The notes: generated by a model from the letters alone, not told the origin. DNA of 64,000 bases from Arachis hypogaea (GCF_003086295.3 NC_092045.1:93076693-93140692); one strand, 5' to 3'; shown: positions 46,308 through 57,931, counted from the first letter of the stretch. Program-made: numbers and translations.

Positions 46308-47805
46308 TGATGAACGAAATTTTGATGGTATAGAATTTTACAATAAATTCTCGTTGCAAGTATAGTTTCTAAACCAACAAAGAATTCTTTCATACAAAAA
46401 AATTGTTTGTCACAAGTACAAACTCCTATAAAAATAAACCGAAGTATTTAAATCTCGGATCGTCTCTCAAGAAATTGCAGGGTAGTGTTCTTATTATTGG
46501 TTATGGACATGTATATTTTGGGGTTTTGAATAAGAAACAATAAAGTAAATTGCAAAGGAATTCAAATGGTAAAAGGTCTTGGCAAGGGTTGATGGTCAAG
46601 GATCTCTATCCTTATCACTAACCACAATATGATAATTGCAAGGATTAATTCCATTAAGTCATCTTCTAATAAGTGAAGGAAAGTCAAATGAGCTATATCA
46701 ATCCAAGTCCATAAGTCCTAGCTACTCACTAATTGAATTAATGGAAGCTAGAGTCAATGGCTATCAATTATTAATCACTTGGCCATTAATAACTCAAGAA
46801 TTCCTAAGTTACCATCCCAAGCCAAGAATATAAAAATCTACTCTAAAATCATTCCAAGCATTTCATCAAACACTTGGGAGGCATAGAAGGAAAGCATAGT
46901 AAATTGACAACAAGAATAAAATCTAACAACTAATCAACACAAGTAATCAACAACAACAACCAAAGAAAATAAGATCTACATGAATTACCTCAAATTGCAT
47001 TAGAAGAAAATAAAAGGAACAAGAGGGTATCAACAACAAAGTGAACAAAATAAAGGAAGTTACAACAAAAGAATAGAAGAACAAGATGTAGCAACTAGAA
47101 ATTAAGAAGGAGAAGTAGATGAAGACATGAATTAAACCTAGATCTAGAGAAGAATTAAACATAAACCTAATCCTAATTCTAGAGAGAAGAGAGAGCTTCT
47201 CTCTCTAGAAACTAACTAAAGCATGACATAACTAAACTATAACTAACTAGATGGTTCATCCCCCTTCATTTCTTGGGTTTAATAGCATCAGAAGTGAGTT
47301 GAATTTGGGCCTGGGAAGCCCAGAAATCTCTCCCAGCGGATTCACTTTAATGAGGTCACCTGCGAGCATCGACGCGTACGCGTAGGTCACGCGTACGCGT
47401 CGCTTGGTAATTTTCCATCCACGCATACGCATCATGTATGCGTACGCGTCGCCATGCAACTTCGAATTCACGCATCCGCGTCTACGGCGCGTGCGCGTCG
47501 GGAAATGCATCCCAAATCCTTGAGTTTTCATGATTTCTCTACTTGCATGCTTTTCCTCTTCATCCCTTTGATCCATCCCTAGCCTTTCCAATCTGAATTC
47601 ACTTAACAAACACATCAAGGCATCTAGTGGAATCAAATGTGAATCAAAATTAATCAATTAAAGGCCCAAAAAGTATATTTTCACACTTAAGCACAAATTA
47701 GGGGAAAATTATGAAACCATGCTATTTCATTGAATAAATGTGGAAAAAGTGGATAAAATCTACCAAAATTAAGCACAAAATATACCACAAAATAGTGGTG
47801 CATCA
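46308..47805. repeat. Solo LTR, 1498 bp
   Basis: It starts TGATGAACG and ends GTGGTGCATCA, with inverted ends TGATG/CATCA. CTCTC lies on both sides (46303-46307, 47806-47810), as expected for a 5-bp duplication, although the CT-repeat context makes this weak on its own. No internal region or second LTR is present. It contains a CpG palindrome block (47370-47500). The frames in it are chance. Confidence 0.82.
47370..47500. repeat. CpG palindrome block in the solo LTR
   Basis: Contains GACGCGTACGCGTAGG, CACGCGTACGCGTCG, ATGCGTACGCGTCG and GGCGCGTGCGCGTCG. This is the same word family as 2943-3251 and 6564-6832, although the rest of the LTR looks unrelated. Confidence 0.85.
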
Positions 47806-48084
47806 CTCTCTCTCTATATATATATGTAACTCGCATTAACACATGAGGAATAAAGTGAATTTAACGACTATTTCCATCCTTATAAATCGATTACAAAATA
47901 GACATTTATTTTCTAATACAACCGAATTAGGAGTTGATTATGAAAAGAATAAAAGCATAATTATAAAGAGGAGGGAGAAGGGTAAGGGTAAGAATTTTAA
48001 GTCTAAATACTTGATAAGTTTTAAGAAAGTATTTAGTCACAATCACTAACAAACCATATTTCTTCAATCAATAGTTGCAAGGAT

Positions 48085-48970
48085 AGTAGTAAAGTTGTCG
48101 CGAACAGGATGTCCTCTCCAAAAGCTAACTTTGGAACTGTACCTATAGAAGAGAAGATAATCATAATAAAAAATAAGGAGAAGAATGAATATATAAAAGA
48201 CTACCTCAATATAATCAGGAAAGTAATAGCTGAAAAAGAACTCAGTTTCAAAACTATTTAAAATGCATTAACAGGAATGCGGGAAAATTCAGATAGACTA
48301 TGCATATCAGAGGTAGGTAAAAACAAGGCCCATATAAGTTTTAGAAATAAGTAGAAAGGAGTACAAATCTTGAAGGGAGTCTCGTATAGCATCAGAGACT
48401 ACCTAATTAATTTACATCTTTAGTCTCAACATGAGCCTATTTCGGAAGTAAGTCATGATTTTATGAAATTTTGGGTTCAGATGCATGTGGGGTTTCTTTG
48501 GAATACATGGATAAGAAGACTGCAAAAACAATTGGAGATCTGATGGGTATAGTAATTCAAGTTGAAGACTCAATTAAGAACAACATTTTAGCACAAACTT
48601 TCCTTAGATCAAGGATAACACTGAACATTACATGTTTTTGGATGACTAGGGAGGAGTTACCTAACATCTTGGTAGAGATCAAATATGAAAGGTTGCAAGA
48701 CAGCTATTGCTTGAAATGGGGGTATAAATGGGCATGGTAAAAAAGAATGCAGGAGAAAACAAGCAATGGCATCTTGAAATTCTAACATCCCTAGATACAC
48801 AGAAGATATGGGGTCAATCAAGCAAAATCCATTGTTATTGCAGATAAAAAAAAAGGTAGAGTACAAAAATAAGATTCATGAGGAAGGGGAGAAGATGAAG
48901 CGTGTGAGGCTCAAAACACTCACCAAGAAGTGGGGGAGCAACAAAATTCCACAAGCAATGGAGTAGATGG
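48085..48970 (+). pseudogene. LINE ORF1-like protein (DUF4283 plus zinc knuckle), decayed
   Basis: The reading runs from about MSSPKANFGTVPIEEKI through ISFRNK and VQILKGVSYSIRDYLINLHL to QMHGVSLEYMDKKTAK after frame changes. The last part is open at 48471-48740. This matches the DUF4283 domain of plant LINE first proteins. It ends in a zinc-knuckle-type region reading YERLQDSYCLKWGY, with Trp at the expected second Cys. Stops occur near 48260, 48350 and 48420. The normal protein binds element RNA. The downstream endonuclease and most of the reverse transcriptase are missing, replaced by an LTR fragment. Confidence 0.7.
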
Positions 48971-48995
48971 TTATCTGAAAGAAAGGGATAAGGCG

Positions 48996-50003
48996 GTTTG
49001 GTGCACGAAACTGGCTCCAAATAATTCACACAGATAGACCGGCAAGTATACTGGGTCGTCCAAGTAATACCTTAGGTGTGTGAGGGTCGATCCCACGGAG
49101 ATTGTTGATTTGAGCAAGCAGTGGACACCTTGCAGATCTTAGTTAGGTGGATAGAAAATATAGTTTATCACGGGAAAAATGCATAAAACAAATAAATAAA
49201 TAAAACGTTACTAGATAGATGATAATTCAATGGAGATAGAATGGTTAAGGTTTCGAAGATGCTTTGTCTTTCTGGATTAAATTTTCTTATTGTCTTCTTC
49301 AATAACCTTTTGACTCCTTCAATGGCAATCGTAAGTGATTAACTCATGTCCTCTCATCAAGTTAACCTCCTCTACTACAACAATCCACCATGTTGAGATG
49401 ACTTATGTCCTCTCATCAAGCCACCTTTAGGTTTCTCACTGTAGCAGAAGATGAAGAACGAGGGTGATTGTCATGGGTCACCCTCAATTCATAAGATGAA
49501 GAACGAGGTTGCATAAGAGAATAGAATCAGACATATTGAATGAAAATAGTAATATTATTGATCCATGAAACTCAGCAGAGCTCCTAACCTTAACCTTAGG
49601 AGGTTAGTGACTCATACTGTACAGAAAATAATGAAAAAAGTAAAAGTGGGAAAAAGATCTCTAACAAGGGTGATCTTTGTTTTATATATACTAGTCTAGT
49701 AACTAAGAATTACAGAAATAAGATAAACTAGTCATGTAGTGCGAAAATCCACTTTTGGGGTCCACTTGGTGAATGTTTGGGCTGAGCTTGAGTGTCTCCC
49801 ACGAGCTAGTATCCCTTAGAGGCGTTGAACGCTGGCTAGGGACCCCCTTTTGGGCGTTGGACGCCAACTGCTCTCCTGTGGGCGCTGGACGCCAAGAATA
49901 AGATGGGTGGCTGGTGTTGAACGCTAGTTTTGGGCCTTCATTTCCAAAGCAAAGTATGGACTATTATATATTTCCAGAAAGCCCTGGATGTTAGCTTTCT
50001 ATA
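48996..50003 (-). repeat. LTR fragment (family of 4841-5732 and 35488-36197) inside the LINE
   Basis: It begins TTTGGTGCACGAAACTGG and contains GTATACTGGGTCGTCCAAGT. The later part, GGCGTTGAACGCTGG ... CAAAGCAAAGTATGGACTAT ... GGAAAGCCCTGGATG-like, parallels 5290-5420. It stops near 50003, before the CTCATCA border, where LINE sequence resumes. Confidence 0.72.
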
Positions 50004-51142
50004 AGAAGAATAGTTTTGTTTGGCCTTATTAAAAGGATGGAGTATATAATGTGAGGACTGGATATCAAGTGGCAAAAAAAAAAAAGAAAACTTGGTAAAA
50101 GATTCCTATAACCCCTTGTCTAGTGCAAACTTTAGGGACCTATGGAAGAAAATTTGAAGGCTCCAAACTCCTCAAAAGATAAAAAAAAAATTATTTAGAG
50201 GACAGTAAATAACATCCTTTTAGTAAATGAAAACCTTTTCAAAAAAAAATTGTGAGATCTCCTAATTTCCAAAATTGTGAGAGAGATATAAAGACAATAG
50301 GACATGCTATTCTGCTATGTCAATGGACAAGGACAACTTGATTTGGAGCGCAATGGCAATATTGTCCTACACATGATTCAATATCAAATTTTGAAAATTG
50401 GCTTCTTGAAAAAATTCAGAGAATTAAAGAAGGGGGATGGGAGGATATAGGAAGCAGAATAAGCAGCATTTACATCTTAATATGGGAGATTTGAAAAATA
50501 AGGAACCAAGCTATCTATAAGAGCTATCATGTTAATCCCATAGCTACAATCATAAAAGTTAAGACTCTAGAAAAAAATTCTTCCATGCAACAAAATAGTC
50601 AGCCAACAACTCAAAGGAGAATAGAGCTAGAGTTAGAAAGATTACCTGGCAACTTCCTCCTAGGGGATGGATCATGATCAATGTTGATGCAGCATTCTTA
50701 AAGGACAATGGGTAGGAGCCACTATGGTAGTTGTTAGGGATAATTCTAAAAGGATGCTTGCGGAGACTGCTAACAATTTTCAAATCTTCTCTACTTTGGC
50801 AGCATAAGCATTGGCTGTTAAAAATACTTTGGTATTAGCCCAAAATTTACAATTGAATAAAGTACTAATTGAATCAGATTCTCTTATGTTAGTGCAAGCA
50901 ATCAAATCTAAAGGATTAATGGCAGAGATCAACATCATTTTCTAAGATATCTTTAAACTAGAAGAAGAAATCTAAGAATGTGGATTTACTTGGGCTCCAT
51001 GTAAAGGGAATCAACTTGTGCATGCAATAGAAGCCTTGGAAATTTATAATAACCTTGGGAACAGATGGTGTACTGAATCGCCAGCAAGCATTGCAACCAT
51101 CCTTAGAAGAGATGTTCATTCTCCATCATCTATAGAAGAGTG
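50004..51142 (+). pseudogene. LINE polyprotein 3' end: zinc-binding (zf-RVT) and RNase H domains
   Basis: With frame changes it reads VYNVRTGYQVAK, then RDLWKKIWRLQTPQK-like sequence and CERDIKTIGHAILLCQW, the zf-RVT domain that follows plant LINE reverse transcriptases. About 350 bases later comes an RNase H domain: MINVDAAFLKDNG, GATMVVVRDNSKRML, ALAVKNTLVLAQN, LIESDSLMLVQAI and FTWAPCKGNQLVHA. It ends at the TGA near 51142. Stops at several places (for example 50800 and 50945) show it is dead. The RT fingers and palm are absent. Confidence 0.75.
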
Positions 51143-51618
51143 ATAGAGCGTCTCAGGGGTGGAAGAGACCTGAATCATGTTCTGATGGATTATTAAAATC
51201 AAGAATTATCAAATATTACTGAAATGAATACACTATTGAGACAACTTGCAATTCAGAAAAAAAAACAGAGGAAAGTAACAAGATTTTATATCACAAGAAG
51301 TTAGAAGAAAATAAGGCACTTGGTAAGAGTTAAAATTATAAGTATGGAGTTGTCAGAACCATTGTCGGTTATTGCCGGATATCTTTTTTTTCCTCCTAGG
51401 CAGAAGAACATTTGAGCTCTCTGTCATTGGAGGAAGCCTAATCGGGCGTCTTTGTAGTGATTCTTTGTAACCCATATATTGACATCTCGCCAAAGGTCTT
51501 GCCGAAGCTAGCTGCGCTGAGGACGAGTATCTATAGCAACTAGCAAGATTGCTTGGAGGCTTATGGTACCAATACAGTTACGCATTTGTAGTAAGGAAAT
51601 AGGCTTAAGCATGTGATT
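51143..51618. other. Flank between LINE relic and SINE, nothing recognised
   Basis: 51350-51560 is of normal composition (GGCAGAAGAACATTTGAG...), but no long frame exists. Confidence 0.5.
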
Positions 51619-51634
51619 AGATTAGGAAGCGAGT

Positions 51635-51819
51635 AACCAACTTGGGTTGGTCGAGTGGTCAGCTCACTCGTCCGCTTAAGCAAGTGTCGAGGGTTTGAAT
51701 CCCGCCTTATGCATGCAGCAATTCATTGGCCAGCGACAGATCCTTAAATGGAGCTCAGATCCGCGACGGATGAGTCCTTGACCTGTCGGGTTGAGGGATA
51801 CCATGGGAAACAAAAAAAA
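51635..51819 (+). mobile_element. tRNA-derived SINE, about 185 bp, with 16-bp target duplication
   Basis: The head contains an RNA polymerase III A box, TGGTCGAGTGG (51648-51658), and a B box, GGTTTGAATCC (51692-51702), at normal spacing, as in a tRNA. A unique body follows, and the element ends in an A-rich tail at 51808-51820. AGATTAGGAAGCGAGT (51619-51634) and AGATTAGGAAGCGGGT (51820-51835) flank it as a target duplication with one mismatch. Like other SINEs it depends on LINE enzymes. The near-intact duplication and promoter boxes suggest fairly recent insertion. Confidence 0.9.
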
Positions 51820-51835
51820 AGATTAGGAAGCGGGT

Positions 51836-52138
51836 CAGGGGTTTGTAAGAGGGTTGGAAAATACCGTGAGAAAAAAAAAGATATACCAGAACATTATCAA
51901 GGTAAACAACTATAATCATGTTACATGTATATTAAAAATTAACCACTAAATCATTCATCGATATAAAATATAATAGATATTAAAATACAATATACAGATT
52001 GAAATGAGTCAAACTATACCTATATTTACACAAATAAATATACACAATTATATAATAACTGATTTTTAGTGTATATCATATTTTTGAAAAAAATGTTATA
52101 AACTTATAAAGTGAAAAAATGTGTATTTTTAATACATT
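51836..52138. other. AT-rich flank of the Tat element
   Basis: Poly-A runs and TA-rich sequence; no features. Confidence 0.6.
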
Positions 52139-52143
52139 TATTG

Positions 52144-52565
52144 TGTTACGGTCTGGCCCGGCCATTTGCAGGTCAACCCGACCCACTGAGGACCCAACCC
52201 GAACGGTCGGACACGCAATGCTCGCCACGCAACCCACACACGCGTCCTTGACAACTCTCCACTACAGTTGTGAGGAAGCTTCAAGGAAGGTGGGCCCGCT
52301 CTTGCAGGGCCCACCTCTGACACGGTATAAATGGGGAAGGACCAGCCCTTCCCACAAGGTACGTCACATACCACCTACCCACCTTTTGCCTGCACACTAA
52401 CTGACTAGGGCGTCGGAGTGTTTTTGCAGGTGACACCCCCCTTTTCTCTCCACATCGAGACCTCGTCTTCCTGGCTGATCACCTCCTGCACAGTCACACC
52501 GATCAAGGCGTTTCCACCATCTCAAATCCCCCTCCCGAACCGTCCGATAACCGACTAACCGTACA
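52144..52565 (+). repeat. 5' LTR of the Tat element
   Basis: 422 bp from TGTTACGG to CCGTACA. A TATAAAT box lies at 52326-52332. The following bases, TTGGCACCGTCTGTGGGAA, contain the primer-binding site. Confidence 0.95.
52326..52332 (+). promoter_or_regulatory. TATA box of the 5' LTR
   Basis: TATAAAT in a GC-rich context. It is kept identically in the 3' LTR at 61095-61101, so it is the likely core promoter for element transcription. Confidence 0.7.
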
Positions 52566-52566
52566 T

Positions 52567-52583
52567 TGGCACCGTCTGTGGGA
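52567..52583 (+). other. Primer-binding site of the Tat element
   Basis: TGGCACCGTCTGTGGGA starts one base after the LTR. The first nine bases resemble the TGGCGCCGT start of tRNA-Asp-type sites with one change; the exact tRNA was not determined. Confidence 0.7.
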
Positions 52584-52935
52584 AACGCCTAGATGGACAT
52601 CGCAACTGGTGCGGCAGAGCTCGACGGCAAGGCTAATCCCAGGGGGGTTGCCTCCGCGGCTTCATCCAGAGCATGAGCAAGATCCCCCCCACGACGGGCC
52701 GGGACGACCGTACGAGCTGCCGAAGGGCGCCCCTCGGGGGAACCGGCAGCGACAGCGCCCGAATAATGCAAGAGCTGTGCCACAGGGTGCAAAATCTGGA
52801 GCGTCAGCTGGCGGAACAGGAACACACCTAGCACACCTCTGACCCAAACTATTCCCCTTCTCCCGGGAGTCGGGAAAGGACCTCCCAAAGAAGCCACTCC
52901 CGGCGTGCGTCCAGCCCGGTATATGAGACTAGAAG

Positions 52936-54081
52936 TTGTCAGGAAGAGGGCGAGCGCCCGAGGAGACGACGCGACCCCCTCATATACTCCGAAACAGAAG
53001 AAAACGAGCTAACAAAGAAGAACGCAAAAGGGACGAAGGCAGGTCCGAGAGAACGCGACAACCTGTAATAATGGGTGCAACCCCGTTCCACCATTCCGTC
53101 CTCGAGGTCCAGCTGCCAAAGCATTTTGACAAGCCGACGGACATGAGGTACGATGGGACACAAGACCCCCTGGAACATCTGACGGCCTTCGAGGCCAGGA
53201 TGAACTTAGAAAGGGTAGGAGAGGAGGTCCGATGTCACGCCTTCCCGGTCACCCTGGCAGGACCCGCGGTTCGGTGGTTTAACGGCCTCCCACAGGGGTC
53301 CATCTATAGGTTTTCAAACATCAGCCGTGCCTTCTTAGCTCAATTCACAACCCAGATAGCAAAGGCAAAGCACCTGATCAACCTACTCGGGGTAACCCAG
53401 AGGCCCGGGGAGACGACCAGGAAATACCTGGACCCGTTCAACGACGAGTGCTTGGAGATCGACGGCTTAACCGACTCGGTGGCCAGCCTTTGTCTGATGA
53501 ACGATTTCCTTAACGAAGACTTTAGAAAACACCTCACCACAAAGCCGGTCTGGACTATGCACGAGATCCAAACCGTAGCCAAAGAGTACATAAACAATGA
53601 GGAAGTTAGCCGAGTTGTGGCTGCCAACAAACGGTAGCCCTCCTACAATCAACCCAGGCAACACGGTAACGGAGAAAGGCAGAAGGAGCAAGTCAGAGAC
53701 GGAGGCCCGAGCAAGGCATCCAGATCGTTTTCCCGGGTAGGAAAATTCACCAACTACACCCCACTCACCCTCCCCATGATGGAAGTTTATCAGCAAATAC
53801 CCGAGAAAGGAATCTTGTCGAAGCCCCGACCACTCAAGGACCGCACCGGGAGAAACAAGAGCCTCTACTGCGACTACCACAAGGGCTATGGACACTAAAC
53901 ACATGACTGCTTTGACCTGAAGGATGCACTAGAACAGGCGATAAGGGACGGAAAGCTGACTGAATTTTCACACCTTATAAGAGAGCCGAGGAGGCGACAT
54001 CGTGACCATGACGACGAGGGCGAGACCCGATCGGCAAACGGCGACAAGAGCCAAAGGACAATGATCACGGCCTCACCGTAA
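52936..54081 (+). pseudogene. gag: Tat-element gag
   Basis: One frame is readable from 52936 to the TAA at 54079-54081, with internal stops TAG at 53635-53637 and TAA at 53896-53898. The Retrotrans_gag domain lies at about 53160-53600 (DPLEHLTAFEARMNLERV, AVRWFNGLPQGSI, RPGETTRKYLDPFND). The second part carries a knuckle of C-X2-H-X4-H-X4-C form, CDYHKGYGH then THDC, with the TAA stop falling inside it. The true N-terminus probably begins at 52593 (MDIATGAAELDG), but that frame meets a TGA at 52674 and shifts before 52936. The role is RNA packaging in virus-like particles; this copy cannot make full-length Gag. Confidence 0.88.
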
Positions 54082-54086
54082 TAAAC

Positions 54087-57000
54087 GTGGTGACCGCCAA
54101 AAACACAGCGCCAAAGTCGAGATCAGTGCACAAGAAAGACTCCAGAGTCCTGGCAGTCTCCTCCTCGTCGACACAAAGTTCTAAGAGGTCTCCAACCATT
54201 TCTTTCGGCCCAGAAGATCAGTGGTTCGACGAAGCCCCCGAAAGCCCACCCATGGTCATCACGGCCAGGGTGGGAACCGGTCTCGTCAAACGAATCCTTG
54301 TAGACACAGGGGCAGACTCGAACATTATGTTCCGCAACGTGTTTGATGGCTGGGATTACAGGACGCCGACCTAACGACCCACCAGCACGGTGTCATAGGG
54401 TTAGGCGACCATTTCATCAAGCCAGACAGGATAATATCTCTGCCAATCTCTGTGGGACAGGGACAAGGACGGAGGTCAATAATGGCCGAGTTTGTGGTTC
54501 TACGGGACTCCACTACCTACAACATCATCCTGGGGAGGAAAATGATTAACGATGTTGAGACGGTAATCAACACGAGGCTACTGGTTATGAAGTTCGTTGC
54601 TGATGACGGATCTGTAGGATCCATAAGAGGAGATCTAGAAACGGCAGTCGCTTGCGACAACGCCAGCCTCTCCTTGAGGAAGAAGTCTAAAGTAGCTTTC
54701 GGGGTGTTTCTTGCTGACCTAGACGCCAGAGTCGACGATAAGCCGAGACCAGAACCAGAGGGGGACATGGAGAAGTTCAGGGTCGGCGACACAGAGGAAA
54801 AGTTCACGTTTGTTAATAGAAACCTCTCACATGAGTTGAAAGAGCCTCTAGTAGAGATGATCAGGGCCAATGGAGATCTATTCGCTTGGACACCGGCCGA
54901 TATGCCGGGCATAGACCCCCAAGTCATGTCACATCACCTGGCCGTCAAGCCGGACACCCGCCCAGTGGCCCAAAGGAGAAGGAAGATGTCCCAAGAGAGA
55001 GCAGAGGAGGTGGCCAGGCAGACGGCGAGCCTCCTAGAAGCAGGCTTTATACGAGAACTAGACTACTCGACCTGGCTGTCAAATGTAGTTCTGGTAAAGA
55101 AGCACAGTGGCAAATGGAGAATGTGCGTGGACTATTCCGACCTCAACAAGGCATGCCCCAAGGACTGTTTCCCCCTTCCCAACATAGATGCACTCGTCGA
55201 CGCGGTGGCGGGGTACCGGTATCTAAACTTCATGGACGCCTATTCCGGCTACAATCAAATACCGATGCACTGACCCGACGAGGACAAGACAACATTCATA
55301 ACACCCGGGGGACCTATTGCTACAAGGTGATACCATTCGGCCTGAAAAACGCAGGGGCAACATATCAAAGGCTGATGAACAAAATATTTGGCAGCCTCAT
55401 AGGCAAGACAGTGGAAGTCTATGTGGACGACATCCTCGCAAAGACTACGCAGCCTGACGACCTCCTGAGCAACCTGGAAAGTGTATTTGCATCTCTTCGA
55501 CAACACGGCATGAAGCTCAACCCCCTCAAATGCGCTTTCGCCATGGAAGCTGGAAAGTTCCTAGGATTCATGATAACCCAGAGGGGAGTGGAAGCTAATC
55601 CGGAGAAATTCCAAGCAATACTCCAAATGAAGAGCCCGGGCTGTGTCAAGGATGTTCAAAGACTGGCAGGTCGCCTCACCTCATTATCCCGATTCCTCGG
55701 AGCCTCGACAACAAAGGCCCTGCCCTTCTTCAGTCTGATGAGAAAAGGAATAGCATTTGAGTGGACTCCTGCATGTGAGGAAGCATTCAGACACTTCAAA
55801 GAAATCCTAGCGACACCCCCTATGCTCGGAAAGCCCAAGGCCGGAGAGCCGCTATACCTATGCCTAGCCATAACGGGGGAAGCCCTGGCAACGGTTTTGA
55901 TACGAGAGGAAGGAAAGGCTTAACAACCAGTCTACTTTGTGAGTAGAGCCCTACAAGGGGCGGAACTGAGATATAGCAAACTGGAGAAGCTAGCTCTGGC
56001 GCTCCTGACCTCTTCTCGAAGATTAAAACAATACTTCCAAGGCCACCAGATTGTCGTTAGAACGGACCAAGGAATCCGACAAGTGCTCCAAAAACCCGAT
56101 TTAGCGGGAAGGATGATGATTTGGTCCATTGAGCTCTCCCAATATGACATACGATACGAACCTCGGCATGCGATTAAGGCGCAAACAATGGCAGACTTCC
56201 TGGTAGAAGTGACGGGGGATCCAATCGAAGATACGGGCACACGGTGGAGGCTCCATGTTGACGGGGCCTCTAACCAAACATCTGGGGGTGCCGGGATCAT
56301 CCTCGAGAGCCCGGCTGGAGTCGTATACAAGCAGTCGATCAAGTTCGAGTTTCCTGTTTCGAACAACCAAGTAGAATACGAAGCCCTCTTGGGAGGCTTA
56401 GCCCTGGCAAAGAAAGTCAGAGCGACAAGGCTGGAGATATGCAGCAATTCACAGGTCATCACCTCGCAAGTAAATGGAAGCTACCAAGCTAGAGACTCGC
56501 TATTACAAAAGTATTTAGAAAAAGTCAAGGAATTGAGCAAGGCATTCGAGGAGGTCACGATCTAACACGTTCCAAGGAAAAGGAACACACGGACAGACCT
56601 CCTATCCAAGTTGGCCAGCACAAAACCCGGAGAAGGCAACCGGTCTCTCATTTAGAGCATGATGAAGGAACCAGCAGTTACCCTACACCTGTCAAGACTA
56701 AGCCCCTCCTGGTTAGACCCCCATCACTAACTTCCTAGAAAGCGGCAAACTCCCCAGCGACGAAAAGGATGCTAAAACCCTGAGAAGGGAGGCAGCCAAG
56801 TACGCGATCATCCAGGGTCAGCTGTTTAGAAAGGGGCTCAGCCAGCCCCTATTGAAATGCCTGCATCCCGACCAGACGGACTACGTACTCAGGAAAGTCC
56901 ATGAAGGGTGTTGCGGCCACCACATAGGGGGCAAAGCCCTAGCAAGAAAGCTAATACGAGCTGGATACTATTGGCCGTCGATGATGACGAATTCTAAAGA

Positions 57001-57931
57001 ATTTGTGAGAAAATGCATCAAGTGTCAAGAGAACTCCAACTTCCACAAAGCACCAGCTTTCGAACTGAGCCTTTTAACGTCCTCCCGACCCTTCTCACAA
57101 TGGGGAGTTGACCTATTAGGACCCTTCCCGGTTGGTCAAGGACAATTTAAGTACCTCATCGTCGCCATCGACTACTACACTAAGTGGATAGAGGCCGAAC
57201 CACTGGCTAGCATATCCTCATCCAATTGCAGAAAGTTTATGTGGAGAGAGGTGATAATCCGGTTCGGCATCCCGGAGGTTGTCATCTCAGACAATGGGAC
57301 CTAGTTCACCGATAAGAAGTTCACAGAGTTCTTCACCGGCTTGGGCATAAGGAAGAAATTCTCCTCGGTAGAACATCCTCAGACAAACGGCCAGGTCAAG
57401 TCCGCAAACAAGATCATCTTACTAGGACTCAAGAAGCGGCTGGATAATAAAAAAGGTGCTTGGGCCGACGAACTCGCCTCAGTTCTCTGGTCCTACCGAA
57501 CAGCCGAGCAGTCATCCACGGGGGAAACCCCTTTCCGACTAACATACAGGCTAGACGCGGTAATACTTGTGGAAATCGGTGAACCAAGCCTACGACTACT
57601 CTTAAAGGGAGTAGAGGAAGCTGTGGAAAAGGACTTAGTGGATGAGGCCAGAGAGATGGCCCACTTGTCAGAAACGACATTAAAGCAAAGAATGGCTCTG
57701 CGTTACAATACCAAAGTGCTCAAAAGAGAATTTAAATAAGGCGACCTCGTCATGAGACGCAACGACATCGGTCTACTGACCCCAGGAGAAGGCAAACTTG
57801 CGGCAAATTGGGAAGGCCCCTACAGAGTCAAAGAGGTGATTGGCAAAGGGGCCTACAAGTTAGAAAAGCTCAACGGCAAGGAAATCCCGAGAACATGGAA
57901 TGCGGGCAACTTGAGAAGATTCTACTCCTAG
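54087..57931 (+). pseudogene. pol: Tat-element pol: protease, reverse transcriptase, RNase H, second RNase H, integrase
   Basis: Protease: DTGA active site at 54303-54314, frameshift near 54350. Reverse transcriptase: about 54890-55560, with WRMCVDYSDLNKACPKD, a TGA at 55271-55273, a frameshift near 55310, and YVDD at 55420-55431. First RNase H: about 55820-56200 with TAA at 55921-55923. Second RNase H-like domain: about 56240-56620 (LHVDGASNQTSGGAGI, NNQVEYEALLGGLALA), with TAA at 56563-56565. Another frameshift lies near 56725. Integrase: the HHCC finger at about 56900-57025 ends CIKCQ. The core has Asp in GVDLLGPF and Asp in SDNGT, then a TAG at 57302-57304. The third catalytic residue, 35 positions after the second Asp, is Lys (57398-57400), where the family has Glu. 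A TAA lies at 57737-57739, and the C-terminal GPYRV domain runs to 57931. No product can be functional. Confidence 0.93.

Noticed and set aside
52138..52900. Several 60-100 codon frames on both strands in the Tat 5' LTR and leader
   Set aside because: They are shadows of LTR and leader sequence, duplicated in the 3' LTR, with no domain.
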